A stretch of 64,000 nucleotides of DNA, taken from positions 2,108,001-2,172,000 of the forward strand of contig NZ_CP054705.1 in the NCBI RefSeq assembly GCF_016495725.1, read 5' to 3'. Shown piece after piece: positions 44,095 to 52,162 of the stretch. Positions within the stretch are counted from its first letter, which is position 1; every line of letters starts with the position of its first letter. The DNA is from Salicibibacter cibarius. Lineage in GTDB: Bacteria; Bacillota; Bacilli; Bacillales; Marinococcaceae. The notes beneath the pieces were generated by a model. That model made no database searches. It was not told where the DNA came from and saw only the letters and a program-made list of their open reading frames with translations. A program made the translations under genes and the position numbers.

Positions 44095-44592
44095 TTAGTC
44101 CTTGGCGCCGACATTTTTCGCTTCTTTTTTGAAAGGTGCCATCGTGGACGACTTATAAAGGATAATGTTCATGATCGAAGACATGATGATGCCAACTAAC
44201 GTGCTCATGACACGTGTGATGTATTCGTAAAGTTCAGCACCAGCCATTGTCGGCAATATGGCAATGGCGGTAACGGAAGCGATCGCCCTGAATTTACCGA
44301 TATTCCTGTAATAACAAAAAGCCAGCGTGATGACGGTTATAAAAGCGTAAACGAATGGGTGTGCACCGAGGGTGTAAAAGAAAAGCAAAGCAAATCCGGC
44401 ACCTATACAGGCAGAGAGCAAACGGGTCCATCCGTTGCGCACCGCACTGACACCTTTGGGATCCCAAGTGAGCACCGCCGCAATAACGGCAAAAAGGGGA
44501 GAAAGCTGCAAATGTAGGCAAACGGCAATACTCAAACCAATACTTAAGCCTGCTTTAAACAATCGTCTGCTCAACATGGCTGCCCAATTCAA
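44095..44592 (-). CDS. Aromatic acid exporter/FUSC family membrane protein
   Basis: 165 aa, about five membrane helices. Recognisable LKAGLSIGLSIAV-like first helix, AVIAAVLTWDPKGVSAVRNGWTRLL, GAGFALLFFYTLG and a C-terminal SSIMNIILYKSSTMAPFKK. It corresponds to the membrane half of YgaE/ArAE_1 exporters; the long cytoplasmic domain of larger family members is missing. TTG 44592 has GGAGGG 6 nt upstream and is my preferred start; ATG 44559 region starts would cut the first helix. Confidence 0.75.
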   Translation of the reverse strand: MNWAAMLSRRLFKAGLSIGLSIAVCLHLQLSPLFAVIAAVLTWDPKGVSAVRNGWTRLLSACIGAGFALLFFYTLGAHPFVYAFITVITLAFCYYRNIGKFRAIASVTAIAILPTMAGAELYEYITRVMSTLVGIIMSSIMNIILYKSSTMAPFKKEAKNVGAKD

Positions 44593-44668
44593 ACGAAGCC
44601 CTCCAAACAATAAAATTTCACGTACCGTAATAATCTACCTTCAATTATAATCTTCCTAATAAAAGGGG

Positions 44669-44716
44669 AGATTATGCACACAATCGAAATCATTGCTGAG
44701 TGTGTGCATAATCTCT
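44669..44716. promoter_or_regulatory. Perfect 15-bp inverted repeat upstream of kapB
   Basis: GAGATTATGCACACA and TGTGTGCATAATCTC are exact inverses, separated by 18 nt. No T-run follows. It lies between the divergent FUSC and kapB genes, so it may be an operator or an RNA hairpin in the kapB leader. Confidence 0.6.
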
Positions 44717-44759
44717 TAAGATAACAATAGGAGAACTTTAGAAGAAAGAGGTGCGAATC

Positions 44760-45125
44760 ATGATTATTCAGGGAAAATATAAAACTGGGGTATATGTCGG
44801 AGAAAAAATTGAAGAAAAAGGAGACCGTACATTATTAAAAGTATTGGCCGTTCTCAAACATCCACTGCAAGGAGATCTGCATCAAGGGTTTGATACGAAT
44901 GTTCCTCTTTTTCACGAGAGAAATGCGTTATCCCAATATGAAAAAACGTGGGTGCCTACGGTAACGGTACAAGCATACGATCAGGACATTCCTGACTATA
45001 AAGAAAGTTTGCGAACAGCGCTGGATGAAGAAATGAAAAAAATGAAAGCACGAAACGATGAATTTGGAAATGAAGCGCTTAAAAGTTTGGAAAAACTTGA
45101 AACAAGATATAAATTTGACTCGTAA
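44760..45125 (+). CDS. kapB: Kinase-associated protein B
   Basis: 121 aa (B. subtilis KapB 128 aa). SH3-like N terminus (GKYKTGVYVGEKIEEKGDRT, LLKVLAVLKHPLQGDLHQ) and a helical C terminus (SLRTALDEEMKKMKARNDEF). KapB supports KinB signalling into the sporulation phosphorelay. Despite the usual name it has no lipobox. AAAGAGGTG lies 7 nt before ATG 44760; GTG 44751 is also in frame. kinB is not adjacent. Confidence 0.85.
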   Translation: MIIQGKYKTGVYVGEKIEEKGDRTLLKVLAVLKHPLQGDLHQGFDTNVPLFHERNALSQYEKTWVPTVTVQAYDQDIPDYKESLRTALDEEMKKMKARNDEFGNEALKSLEKLETRYKFDS

Positions 45126-45266
45126 GTCGTATCATGGGGTAGGGAATATTTTGGCATTAACATAAACCATAAGGCGAGAAAAGGAGGATAGACTTTTCCC
45201 CCGATATCCCCATATTTCGATCGTCAATGAAACAAGATTAATAAATGATGTAGAGGGGAGTCGCAG

Positions 45267-46301
45267 ATGGATCACAAAGTTGCGCTCTTAGGTTTCGGCG
45301 GTGTCGCTCACGGGTTTTTGAATATTATCAAAGAAAAGAAAGCGGCTTTGCAAAAAGAGTACGGGCAATCTATTGAAATTGTCTCGATTTCTGACGTTTC
45401 AAAAGGCGGTTTGCATCATGCCAACGGTTTGGATTTAGACAAAGTCTTATCCAGCCTGCAAGAAGATGGTACTCTCCATCATTATACGGATGAGTCTGGA
45501 TTGGAAAAGGGGTGGGACGCTATTACCACGGTGAAAAAAACGAATGCAAATGTCGTCGTGGAGCTCACCCCTACGGATATAGAAACCGGGCAGCCAGCCA
45601 TAGATCATTGCAAAGCAGCATTATCTGCCGGTAAGCATGTAGTCACGACGAATAAAGGACCGGTGGTAAACGCCTATCGGGAATTGAAACAGTCAGCCGC
45701 AAAAAATGATGTCGGCATTTTTTTCGAAGGAACGGTTATGAGTGGGACGCCAGTGTTAAGAATGGCAACGGAAACATTAGCCGGCAACGACATACAGAAG
45801 ATCCGCGGGATTTTAAATGGAACGACAAACAGTATGCTCACTGAGATGGCCACTGGCGTTAGCTATGAAGATGCCCTCGCAAATGCCCAATCGAAAGGCT
45901 ATGCGGAAGCTGATCCGACCAATGATGTCGAAGGGTATGATGTTCAGGGTAAAGTCATTATTCTTGCGAATGTTCTCATGGGAGGAAACGTGTCGAGAGA
46001 TGACATTGCCTGTCAAGGGATCGCCCATTTAACGGAAGCAGACATTGCCGAGGCAAAGCGCGAAGGGAAAACATGGAAACTAATCGGCGTCATCGAAAAA
46101 AATGGAGAACGGGTAGAGGGACATGTTCGCCCTGAAAAATTGGATGATACCGATCCCCTCGCGAGCATTTCGGGACCGGCGAATGGCATTTGTTATCAAT
46201 GTGATTTGTTGGGGGAAGTAACCCTTACCGGTGCAGGCGCGGGAATCACTGAAACCGGATACGCAGTGCTTAGTGACATTCTCACAATTGGGAGGAATTA
46301 A
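45267..46301 (+). CDS. Homoserine dehydrogenase (no ACT domain)
   Basis: 344 aa. NAD(P) loop LLGFGGVAHGF, TTNKGPVVNAY with the catalytic region, GILNGTTNSML and GYAEADPTNDVEGYD. It lacks the C-terminal ACT domain that gives threonine feedback in the standard Bacillus Hom, so it is unlikely to be the main threonine-pathway enzyme. It reduces aspartate semialdehyde to homoserine or the reverse. Set before an aldehyde dehydrogenase and a probable ectoine hydrolase, it may process aspartate semialdehyde from ectoine breakdown. GAGGGGAG precedes ATG 45267. Confidence 0.85.
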   Translation: MDHKVALLGFGGVAHGFLNIIKEKKAALQKEYGQSIEIVSISDVSKGGLHHANGLDLDKVLSSLQEDGTLHHYTDESGLEKGWDAITTVKKTNANVVVELTPTDIETGQPAIDHCKAALSAGKHVVTTNKGPVVNAYRELKQSAAKNDVGIFFEGTVMSGTPVLRMATETLAGNDIQKIRGILNGTTNSMLTEMATGVSYEDALANAQSKGYAEADPTNDVEGYDVQGKVIILANVLMGGNVSRDDIACQGIAHLTEADIAEAKREGKTWKLIGVIEKNGERVEGHVRPEKLDDTDPLASISGPANGICYQCDLLGEVTLTGAGAGITETGYAVLSDILTIGRN

Positions 46302-46379
46302 GTCTCATGTGTGTAAAAGTGAACAATAAAGGGTAAAGAACTTTAGTATTCACTTTTTCAAAGGTAGGTGGTTGAATTG

Positions 46380-47810
46380 ATGAAGGAAAAAGCAATGTTT
46401 TTAGCAGGAGAATGGAAAAATAAATCGCAAGTGATCGAAGTGGATGATCCGGGTACCGGAGAAATTATCGCCACCGTTCCGAAAGGCACGTCCGAAGATA
46501 TGGAAGAAGCATTGGCGATGGCTATAGATGGAAAAAAGGTAGCTGCCAATCTTACGACGAAACAACGCATGGATATCCTTGTAAACACCGCGAAGTTGGT
46601 GGATGAAAATGTAGAAGAAGCTGCCCAGATCATTGCCACGGAAGGCATTAAAACGATTAGCGAGGCACGTTCGGAAGCGAGTCGTGCCGCTGAGACCCTC
46701 CGTTTGGCTGCAGAAGAGGCTAGGCGTTTGACAGGGGAAACGATCAATTTTGATCAGGTATCCGGAAATGCTGATCGACATGGATACACATTTCGTTTTC
46801 CATTAGGGATTATAGGCGCGATTACACCGTTTAATGACCCTTTGAACCTCGTTGTTCATAAAATTGCGCCGGCGATCGCGAGTGGAAATGCCGTTATACT
46901 CAAGCCCGCGACACAAACACCGTTATCTGCTTTATGGCTTACGGAAAAATTTCTTGAGGCTGGGTTGCCTGCGAAAGTGATGAGTACGATTACCGGGCGC
47001 GGCAGCGAAGTGACGCCTCCTATGCTTGAAAGCCGGGACGTTCGGATGATCACGTTTACCGGAGGATTGGAGGCCGGTGAAAAAATCGCCAAAAGCGCGG
47101 GTTTGAAAAAATTGAGTATGGAACTTGGCTCGAACTCCCCATTTATCGTTTTTAAAGATGCCAATTTGGAAAAAGCGGCGGAAGCTGCCGTTGACGGAGC
47201 ATACGGCGCAGGCGGCCAAAATTGCTTGAGTGTGCAAAGAATTTTTGTCCATAAAGATGTTGAACAAAGCTTCACGGATAAATTCATACAAAAAGCAAAA
47301 CAACTGGTCACCGGCGATAAAAAGAGCGAAGACACCGACATGGGACCTGTGATTTCCGAAAAAGAAGCAAAAAGCATCATGACAAACATTGAGAATGCAA
47401 AAGAACAAGGAGCGGAAGTGCTTCTCGGCGGCACGCACAGAGACGCATTCGTGTCCCCAACGTTATTAAGCAACGTTCCCAAAAGTTCAACGTTGTATGA
47501 AGATGAGATTTTTGGCCCTGTTGCCACCCTTCATACGTTTTCCGATTATGATGAAGCTATCCGATCGGCAAATGAAGTCAATTTTGGCCTGCAAGCAGGT
47601 GTTTTTACGAATCATCTGCAAACAGCTCACAAAGCTGCTTACGACCTGCATGTCGGTGGCGTCATTATCAACGACAGCAGTGATTTCCGAGTAGATGCAA
47701 TGCCTTTTGGCGGGGTTAAAGGATCCGGCATTAATCGGGAAGGCGTGCACAATGCAATCATGGATATGACGGAACCGCGAGTCGTGAGCTTCAAAATAGA
47801 AAGTCAATAA
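46380..47810 (+). CDS. NAD(P)-dependent aldehyde dehydrogenase
   Basis: 476 aa. ALDH superfamily: TPFNDPLNLVVHKIAPAIA, TFTGGLEAGEKIA, the catalytic Glu in MELGSNSP near 246 and the nucleophile Cys in GGQNCLSVQR near 281, then EIFGPVATL. Closest in pattern to succinate-semialdehyde/lactaldehyde-type enzymes. In this setting aspartate semialdehyde (the DoeC role in ectoine breakdown) is a likely substrate, an inference from neighbours. ATG 46380 follows AGGTGG. An IS605-type end abuts the stop codon. Confidence 0.88.
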   Translation: MKEKAMFLAGEWKNKSQVIEVDDPGTGEIIATVPKGTSEDMEEALAMAIDGKKVAANLTTKQRMDILVNTAKLVDENVEEAAQIIATEGIKTISEARSEASRAAETLRLAAEEARRLTGETINFDQVSGNADRHGYTFRFPLGIIGAITPFNDPLNLVVHKIAPAIASGNAVILKPATQTPLSALWLTEKFLEAGLPAKVMSTITGRGSEVTPPMLESRDVRMITFTGGLEAGEKIAKSAGLKKLSMELGSNSPFIVFKDANLEKAAEAAVDGAYGAGGQNCLSVQRIFVHKDVEQSFTDKFIQKAKQLVTGDKKSEDTDMGPVISEKEAKSIMTNIENAKEQGAEVLLGGTHRDAFVSPTLLSNVPKSSTLYEDEIFGPVATLHTFSDYDEAIRSANEVNFGLQAGVFTNHLQTAHKAAYDLHVGGVIINDSSDFRVDAMPFGGVKGSGINREGVHNAIMDMTEPRVVSFKIESQ

Positions 47811-48020
47811 CCCACGTCTAAAGACGCGGGCTTGCAAAAGCCCTTATTGACTAGCCTAAGCCTTCATTGGCTACGTTCTTTGGGTCACGGCACACCGGGG
47901 GTGCCTGCTCTAGCTCCTTGCCCTGTCGTGCGTGAAGTTCTGATGGGTAGGAACAGTGTTGCACATGTAAAAAGCACGTACAACATGATTTGAGATTGTT
48001 AGACGGCACTCCTGTCCATA
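47811..48020 (-). mobile_element. Orphan right end of an IS200/IS605-type element (possible omegaRNA)
   Basis: Terminal hairpin CCCACGTC-TAAA-GACGCGGG (47811-47830) touches the aldehyde dehydrogenase stop. It is followed by further hairpins GGGCTT-GCAA-AAGCCC (47828-47843) and GGCAC-ACCGGGG-GTGCC (47889-47905). On the minus strand a 55-codon frame (stop at 47851-47853) ends PKNVANEGLG, like the tail of a tnpB gene. No transposase or TnpB is present. The fold resembles the 3' tnpB/right-end region from which omegaRNAs come. Assignment is by pattern. Confidence 0.5.
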
Positions 48021-48190
48021 GAAGTGGCTAGTTACAAAAAAATAAGTGTCATCGAAAAAGCAAACACATTGTTAACACAAACCCAAAAAAGAAGGAAAGT
48101 GCAGGCTGTCTCCTCTCGTGATTAAAGTCCCGATTCTCCGGCAGCCTAATTTGATAAGAATAACAGGTTGGCGTTTTCACAGCTCTAAGC

Positions 48191-48230
48191 CGGCCACATC
48201 TTGTGAAAATGTGGCGGCTTCTGCGTTTCC
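48191..48230 (+). other. Hairpin upstream of the ectoine hydrolase gene
   Basis: GCCGGCCACAT / ATGTGGCGGC with a 9-10 nt loop, followed by TTCTGCGTTT. It lies about 40 nt before the ATG 48266 and could be the terminator of the inserted element or a leader structure. Confidence 0.45.
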
Positions 48231-48265
48231 AGCATAATATGGCGATTATAAGAGGGGGGAGATAA

Positions 48266-49438
48266 ATGTTCTCGAAAGATGAATTTGTGACGAGGTTGAA
48301 CAAAACGAAGCAGAAAATGCAAGAATACGGCGTAGAGGTCTTGATTCTTTCCAATCCTTCCAATATGTGTTATATCACGGGGTATGATGCCTGGAGTTTT
48401 TATGTCCATCAAGCTGTCATCGTTTTCATCGATGAGGAAGAACCGGTTTGGATTGGCCGGGAAATGGATGCGAAAGGCGCAAAAATAACCACTTGGTTAA
48501 GCGACTCTCACATTATCTCTTACCCTGATGAATTTGTTCAATCAACGATTAAACATCCGATGGATTTTGTTGCTCACGTGTTAAATGACTTGGGACAACA
48601 TACAAGAAAAATCGGTGTCGAGATGGATGCCTTTTATTACACGGCTATGTGCCACGACAGGCTGCAATTCGGATTGCCGGATGCCGAGTTTAAAAATGCA
48701 AGCTCTCTCGTAAATTGGGTACGGGTAATCAAAAGCGATGCAGAAATCGACTATATGCGAAAAGCTGCATTTATTGTGGAAAATGCCATGCAAGCGGCCT
48801 ACGACAAAGTAGATGTAGGCGTGCGGGAAAATGAAGTAGCGGCAGCCATTTATCATGCTCAAATCTACGGCAGCGAAGATTTTGGCGGAGATTATACGTC
48901 CATCGTTCCAATGTTGCCGTCAGGAAAGTATACGGCAAGCCCACACTTGACCTGGACCGAAAAAAAATATAAAGAAGGCGATTTTTTAACATTGGAAATC
49001 GCCGGTTGTTATCATCGCTACCATACACCGATGGCGAGAACAATGGCTATCGGAAAAGCTCCGGACTTTGTCCGGGATGTTGGAAAGGTCGTTAATGAAG
49101 GGATTTCGGATACGCTTGCCGCTATGAAACCGGGCATGACAGCTGAAGAAGTGGAAGAGACTTGGAGCAACTCAATTGCCAAACATGGTTACGTGAAAGC
49201 TTCCAGATTGGGTTACTCGATCGGATTGAGCTATCCTCCGGATTGGGGAGAGCATACGATAAGTTTCCGAAAAGGCGATCATTCCATCCTGGAACCCAAT
49301 ATGGCTTTTCATCTCATGCCGGGCATTTGGTTTGATGATTTCGGAATCGAGATTACAGAGCCGCTGTTAGTGACAGAAGATGGGATAGAGACGTTCACGT
49401 CCTTCAATCGTGAAATTTATGAAAAGCCAATTGGCTAA
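48266..49438 (+). CDS. doeA: M24 peptidase-fold hydrolase, probable ectoine hydrolase
   Basis: 390 aa. Creatinase-type N domain with [20 protein letters not shown], then a pita-bread C domain ([23 protein letters not shown]-like EITEPLLVT). The GYDxWSFYVHQ motif and size are those of DoeA/EutD ectoine hydrolases, which open the ectoine ring to N-acetyl-diaminobutyrate; usual metal ligands of aminopeptidases are partly replaced. GGGGGGAG precedes ATG 48266. DoeB and the transaminase are not in the window, so only part of the pathway is here. A prolidase-like role remains possible. Confidence 0.75.
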   Translation: MFSKDEFVTRLNKTKQKMQEYGVEVLILSNPSNMCYITGYDAWSFYVHQAVIVFIDEEEPVWIGREMDAKGAKITTWLSDSHIISYPDEFVQSTIKHPMDFVAHVLNDLGQHTRKIGVEMDAFYYTAMCHDRLQFGLPDAEFKNASSLVNWVRVIKSDAEIDYMRKAAFIVENAMQAAYDKVDVGVRENEVAAAIYHAQIYGSEDFGGDYTSIVPMLPSGKYTASPHLTWTEKKYKEGDFLTLEIAGCYHRYHTPMARTMAIGKAPDFVRDVGKVVNEGISDTLAAMKPGMTAEEVEETWSNSIAKHGYVKASRLGYSIGLSYPPDWGEHTISFRKGDHSILEPNMAFHLMPGIWFDDFGIEITEPLLVTEDGIETFTSFNREIYEKPIG

Positions 49439-49665
49439 TCCTTTTTCTTTTTCTCCGGTACCGGGTCGTAACCGCCACGATGAAAAGGGTGGCATTTGCT
49501 CACTCGAACAATGGCCAGCAGGATACCCTTGAAAGCCCCTTGTTTTTCAATGGCTTCGACCGCATATTGGGAGCATGTCGGGTAAAAACGACAACTTGGC
49601 GGTGTATAAGGAGAGATGTAGCGCCGGTACAATTTAATAGGGAAAATTAACACTTTACGCAGCAT
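49435..49665 (-). CDS. yidD: Membrane protein insertion efficiency factor YidD
   Basis: 76 aa. Family pattern: [20 protein letters not shown] with [29 protein letters not shown], with conserved Cys. It aids YidC-dependent membrane insertion. The 3' end overlaps the convergent hydrolase gene by 4 bp. rpmH-rnpA-yidC are not next to it. Confidence 0.95.
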   Translation of the reverse strand: MLRKVLIFPIKLYRRYISPYTPPSCRFYPTCSQYAVEAIEKQGAFKGILLAIVRVSKCHPFHRGGYDPVPEKKKKD

Positions 49666-49696
49666 ATGTGCTCCTCAATTCATTTATTAGAAAACT

Positions 49697-49727
49697 GGCT
49701 TTTCGCCAAGCTTTTATGGCGAAAAGC
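49697..49727. repeat. Dispersed GGCTTTTCGCC-type hairpin, copy 3
   Basis: GGCTTTTCGCC - AAGCTTTTAT - GGCGAAAAGCC, 11-bp perfect arms, between yidD and dapA. Nearly identical to 43127-43156 on the opposite strand; related to 21212-21240 and to the terminator at 32697. Confidence 0.75.
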
Positions 49728-49785
49728 CTTAGCTGCACTTATGTAGGTAAGGTAAGTTGATTATAATTCTAACTACCCAATATAG

Positions 49786-49820
49786 AAAGAGCGACCATTT
49801 TCATTGGCCGCTCTTTTTTT
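49786..49820 (-). terminator. dapA: Terminator of dapA
   Basis: AAAGAGCGACC/GGCCGCTCTTT with one mismatch, loop ATTTTCATT, T-runs usable on both strands, 11 bp after the dapA stop. Confidence 0.8.
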
Positions 49821-49830
49821 CATCCATAGC

Positions 49831-50718
49831 TTAACTAACGAAAAAAGTAGCTTTTGGTTGCAAGGTTTGATACAAAAGTTGATGTTCCTCATCATTTAAA
49901 CGGATCAATGGCAAACGCAGATTGCCGGATACAATGTTATGCATTTCCAATGCTGCTTTCACCGGTGCAGGGCTTGGAGCCATGAACATGGCTTTCATGA
50001 CGGGCAATAATTCCCGGTGTTGTTTGGCTGCCATTTGAATATGCCCTTGCGAGAAGTTCTGTATCATTTGCGACATGCCCTTTCCGACAATATGTGAAGC
50101 GACGGAAACAATTCCGCTACTCCCGACGGACATTAGCGGCAATGTTAAACTGTCGTCTCCGCCGTATAGTTTAAAACCGTCCTGGGCATTTTCAATAATG
50201 AAGGAAGCCGCGTCGGTGTCTCCGCTCGCTTCTTTGACGGCTTCGATGTTATCGATGTTGGATAAGCGGACGATCGTCTCCGGTGCTAAACTGACAGCGG
50301 TTCGGCCGGGTACATTATATAGCATGATCGGTAAATCCGTGCTGGCTGCAATGGTTTTAAAGTGTTGATACATCCCTTCTTGGGAAGGTTTGCTGTAATA
50401 AGGGGTAACGAGCATAATACCATCGACACCCGCCTTCTCAGCTGCTTGTGTAAGCGCGATCGAAGCACGGGTATCACTCGTCCCTGTTCCGGCAATAACA
50501 GGGATTCTTCCGTTCACTACTTTTACCGTATGCTTAAATAAGGACAATTTTTCCTCTTTGGATAACGTCGGTGATTCCCCTGTCGTCCCTGCAACAACGA
50601 GTGATTCCGTTCCATTCGCAATAAGATGGTTAATCAACTTCGTGACGTCGTGAAAATCAATCTCGCCGTTGTCATCAAAAGGCGTAACCATCGCTGTAAC
50701 CAATCGTCCTACATTCAT
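49831..50718 (-). CDS. dapA: 4-hydroxy-tetrahydrodipicolinate synthase
   Basis: 295 aa. AMVTPFDDNGEIDF, GTTGESPTL, MLVTPYYSKPSQEG, LYNVPGRTAV (the Tyr), and the Schiff-base Lys in IEAVKEASGD. It condenses aspartate semialdehyde and pyruvate, the first step to lysine and dipicolinate. Its mRNA leader holds a lysine riboswitch, so this copy is under lysine control, separate from the usual asd-dapG-dapA operon. GAGGGTGG precedes ATG 50718. Confidence 0.96.
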   Translation of the reverse strand: MNVGRLVTAMVTPFDDNGEIDFHDVTKLINHLIANGTESLVVAGTTGESPTLSKEEKLSLFKHTVKVVNGRIPVIAGTGTSDTRASIALTQAAEKAGVDGIMLVTPYYSKPSQEGMYQHFKTIAASTDLPIMLYNVPGRTAVSLAPETIVRLSNIDNIEAVKEASGDTDAASFIIENAQDGFKLYGGDDSLTLPLMSVGSSGIVSVASHIVGKGMSQMIQNFSQGHIQMAAKQHRELLPVMKAMFMAPSPAPVKAALEMHNIVSGNLRLPLIRLNDEEHQLLYQTLQPKATFFVS

Positions 50719-50834
50719 TTTTTACCACCCTCGTGTTGATATTTTTGAGTCTTTTCCATGAGGGGCTTTACACAATTTTAGTTTATGTGCATTTGGTCAG
50801 AAAGTGTAGGCGTCCATCCAGAAAAAAATGGACG

Positions 50835-51085
50835 TTCAATAAAAAACAGCAATGAGCGCTCTCATTGCTGCATGAACACTTCCTTATAACCAGAAGCACT
50901 TCATGCGTGAGATAGCCCTCCATATAGCATTTTGCTATATGACAGCCCTGCACTTGTTCAATGCAAGACCAGCCGAGAATGCGTGGAGTCATTCCTAGCT
51001 TCGGCAAATACCCCTTTTCGTAAACGCACCGGAATTCCACAGTCCCTGCGCATACGTACTGATGGTCTCTGCTCCTCTACTCCCA
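50835..51085 (-). promoter_or_regulatory. dapA: Lysine riboswitch (L box) of dapA
   Basis: On the minus strand, starting near 51085, the leader reads AGAGG...GCCGAAGC...GGCTGG...TGCATTGAA...GGGCTGTC...GGAGGGCTATCTC, the conserved blocks of the lysC lysine aptamer in order. It ends in a terminator AGCAATGAGAGCGCTCATTGCT followed by six T (50838-50872). Lysine binding should promote termination and stop dapA transcription. The terminator is about 120 nt before the dapA start. Confidence 0.95.
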
Positions 51086-51117
51086 CTTCAGAAGAAGCTG
51101 GATGTATTTATATATGT

Positions 51118-51146
51118 ATGATATCAAATTTTTTTTGGAACTGCAA
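51118..51146 (-). promoter_or_regulatory. SigA-type promoter of the dapA leader
   Basis: On the minus strand TTGCAG (51146-51141) and TATCAT (51123-51118) with a 17-bp A/T-rich spacer, about 35 nt before the aptamer. Confidence 0.7.
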
Positions 51147-51259
51147 CGGTTTATTTACACTTTTTGTGGATGAAATGTAATTTTTGGCCGTCATTAATTT
51201 CCGGATTTTAAACGCAAATAATCGGTTATCCTAATCGGTAAGAAAGGAGGAAGGTCTGT

Positions 51260-51928
51260 ATGAAAAAGAAGTTCCTCGTCTTGGTGATGATTACAATATT
51301 CGTAACCAGCGGTTGTGTCCAGACGCAACATGAAACCGGGCATGCCAGACAAGATTACAACCCCGAACGTGAACTTGGCATAAATTTGCATGATCATCTC
51401 GGTCCCGCCTCCGATTTGTTGGTGCCAGATGACGGACCGGGAAATTTAACAGAAGAAGGAACGCAGAATATCGATAGCCAACGGGATTACGGTTGGCATG
51501 AAAACCGTGCCAACGCCGTAAAAATTGGCCGAGTGAACGATCACCCGCGTTTAAATGATGACGCTGAAAGTCTTCGTGACCAAGTACAGGAGATTAATCA
51601 ACAATACGAAGGGGAACAAGAAGACCTTATCACCATTAAAGAAAAAATTGAAATGCTTGAACCTGTGTCCAATGTTTATGCCATTTCGCACGACGGCCGT
51701 CTATATATAGGTATCGAAGGTGCCTCGGTGGATGATGAACAATTGGGACGGGCAATCTCATCCCTCGTCAGCGAAGAAGATATTGTATGGCATACGGATC
51801 GTAGAGCTGTGAACCGTATTCGTGCGGCGGAGAAAACGATGGATCCCAATGGTGAATTTGGCGCGCATGACTGGCTTGAGAACGTCGAGTATGAATTACA
51901 AAAATTAGGGGACGACTGGACGCATTAA
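51260..51928 (+). CDS. YhcN/YlaJ-type sporulation lipoprotein
   Basis: 222 aa. Signal peptide with lipobox VTSGC (lipid-modified Cys near 19), a long hydrophilic linker, then a YhcN/YlaJ domain with VSNVYAISHDGRLYIGIEGA and DIVWHTDRRAVNRIRA. Relatives are spore coat or membrane lipoproteins needed for germination. AAGGAGGAAGG lies about 10 nt before ATG 51260. Confidence 0.82.
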   Translation: MKKKFLVLVMITIFVTSGCVQTQHETGHARQDYNPERELGINLHDHLGPASDLLVPDDGPGNLTEEGTQNIDSQRDYGWHENRANAVKIGRVNDHPRLNDDAESLRDQVQEINQQYEGEQEDLITIKEKIEMLEPVSNVYAISHDGRLYIGIEGASVDDEQLGRAISSLVSEEDIVWHTDRRAVNRIRAAEKTMDPNGEFGAHDWLENVEYELQKLGDDWTH

Positions 51929-51944
51929 CACTCGCGTCCCTTTT
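51908..51944 (+). terminator. Terminator overlapping the lipoprotein gene end
   Basis: GGGACG/CGTCCC arms flank the stop codon and are followed by TTTTCATTTT. Stem of only 6 bp. Confidence 0.55.
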
Positions 51945-52034
51945 CATTTTAACGTTTTGCCGAGAAGTCCTCTTCAAAGTTTGACTACAGGTGCGGGACT
52001 GTTTTAGACCGCGACTAATGCGGCCATCAATATT

Positions 52035-52073
52035 GAAAAAAAGTTGGACTGGATCTTGGGTTTGTGTCCAACT
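52035..52073 (-). terminator. Terminator of the lipid kinase gene
   Basis: On the minus strand AGTTGGAC/GTCCAACT (8-bp perfect) with a 16-nt loop, followed by seven T. It lies 90 bp after the kinase stop. Confidence 0.75.
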
Positions 52074-52162
52074 GTATAAATCGATTGTTTCGACTGTAGG
52101 GCAAGGTCCTGTCCGAGTAGTATAAAACAAATTCCTGGGAGAGATGTAAGCAAAGCCATCGT

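Noticed and set aside
44669-44716. Intrinsic terminator
   Set aside because: Perfect stem but no T-run on the plus strand, and on the minus strand it would precede, not follow, the FUSC gene.
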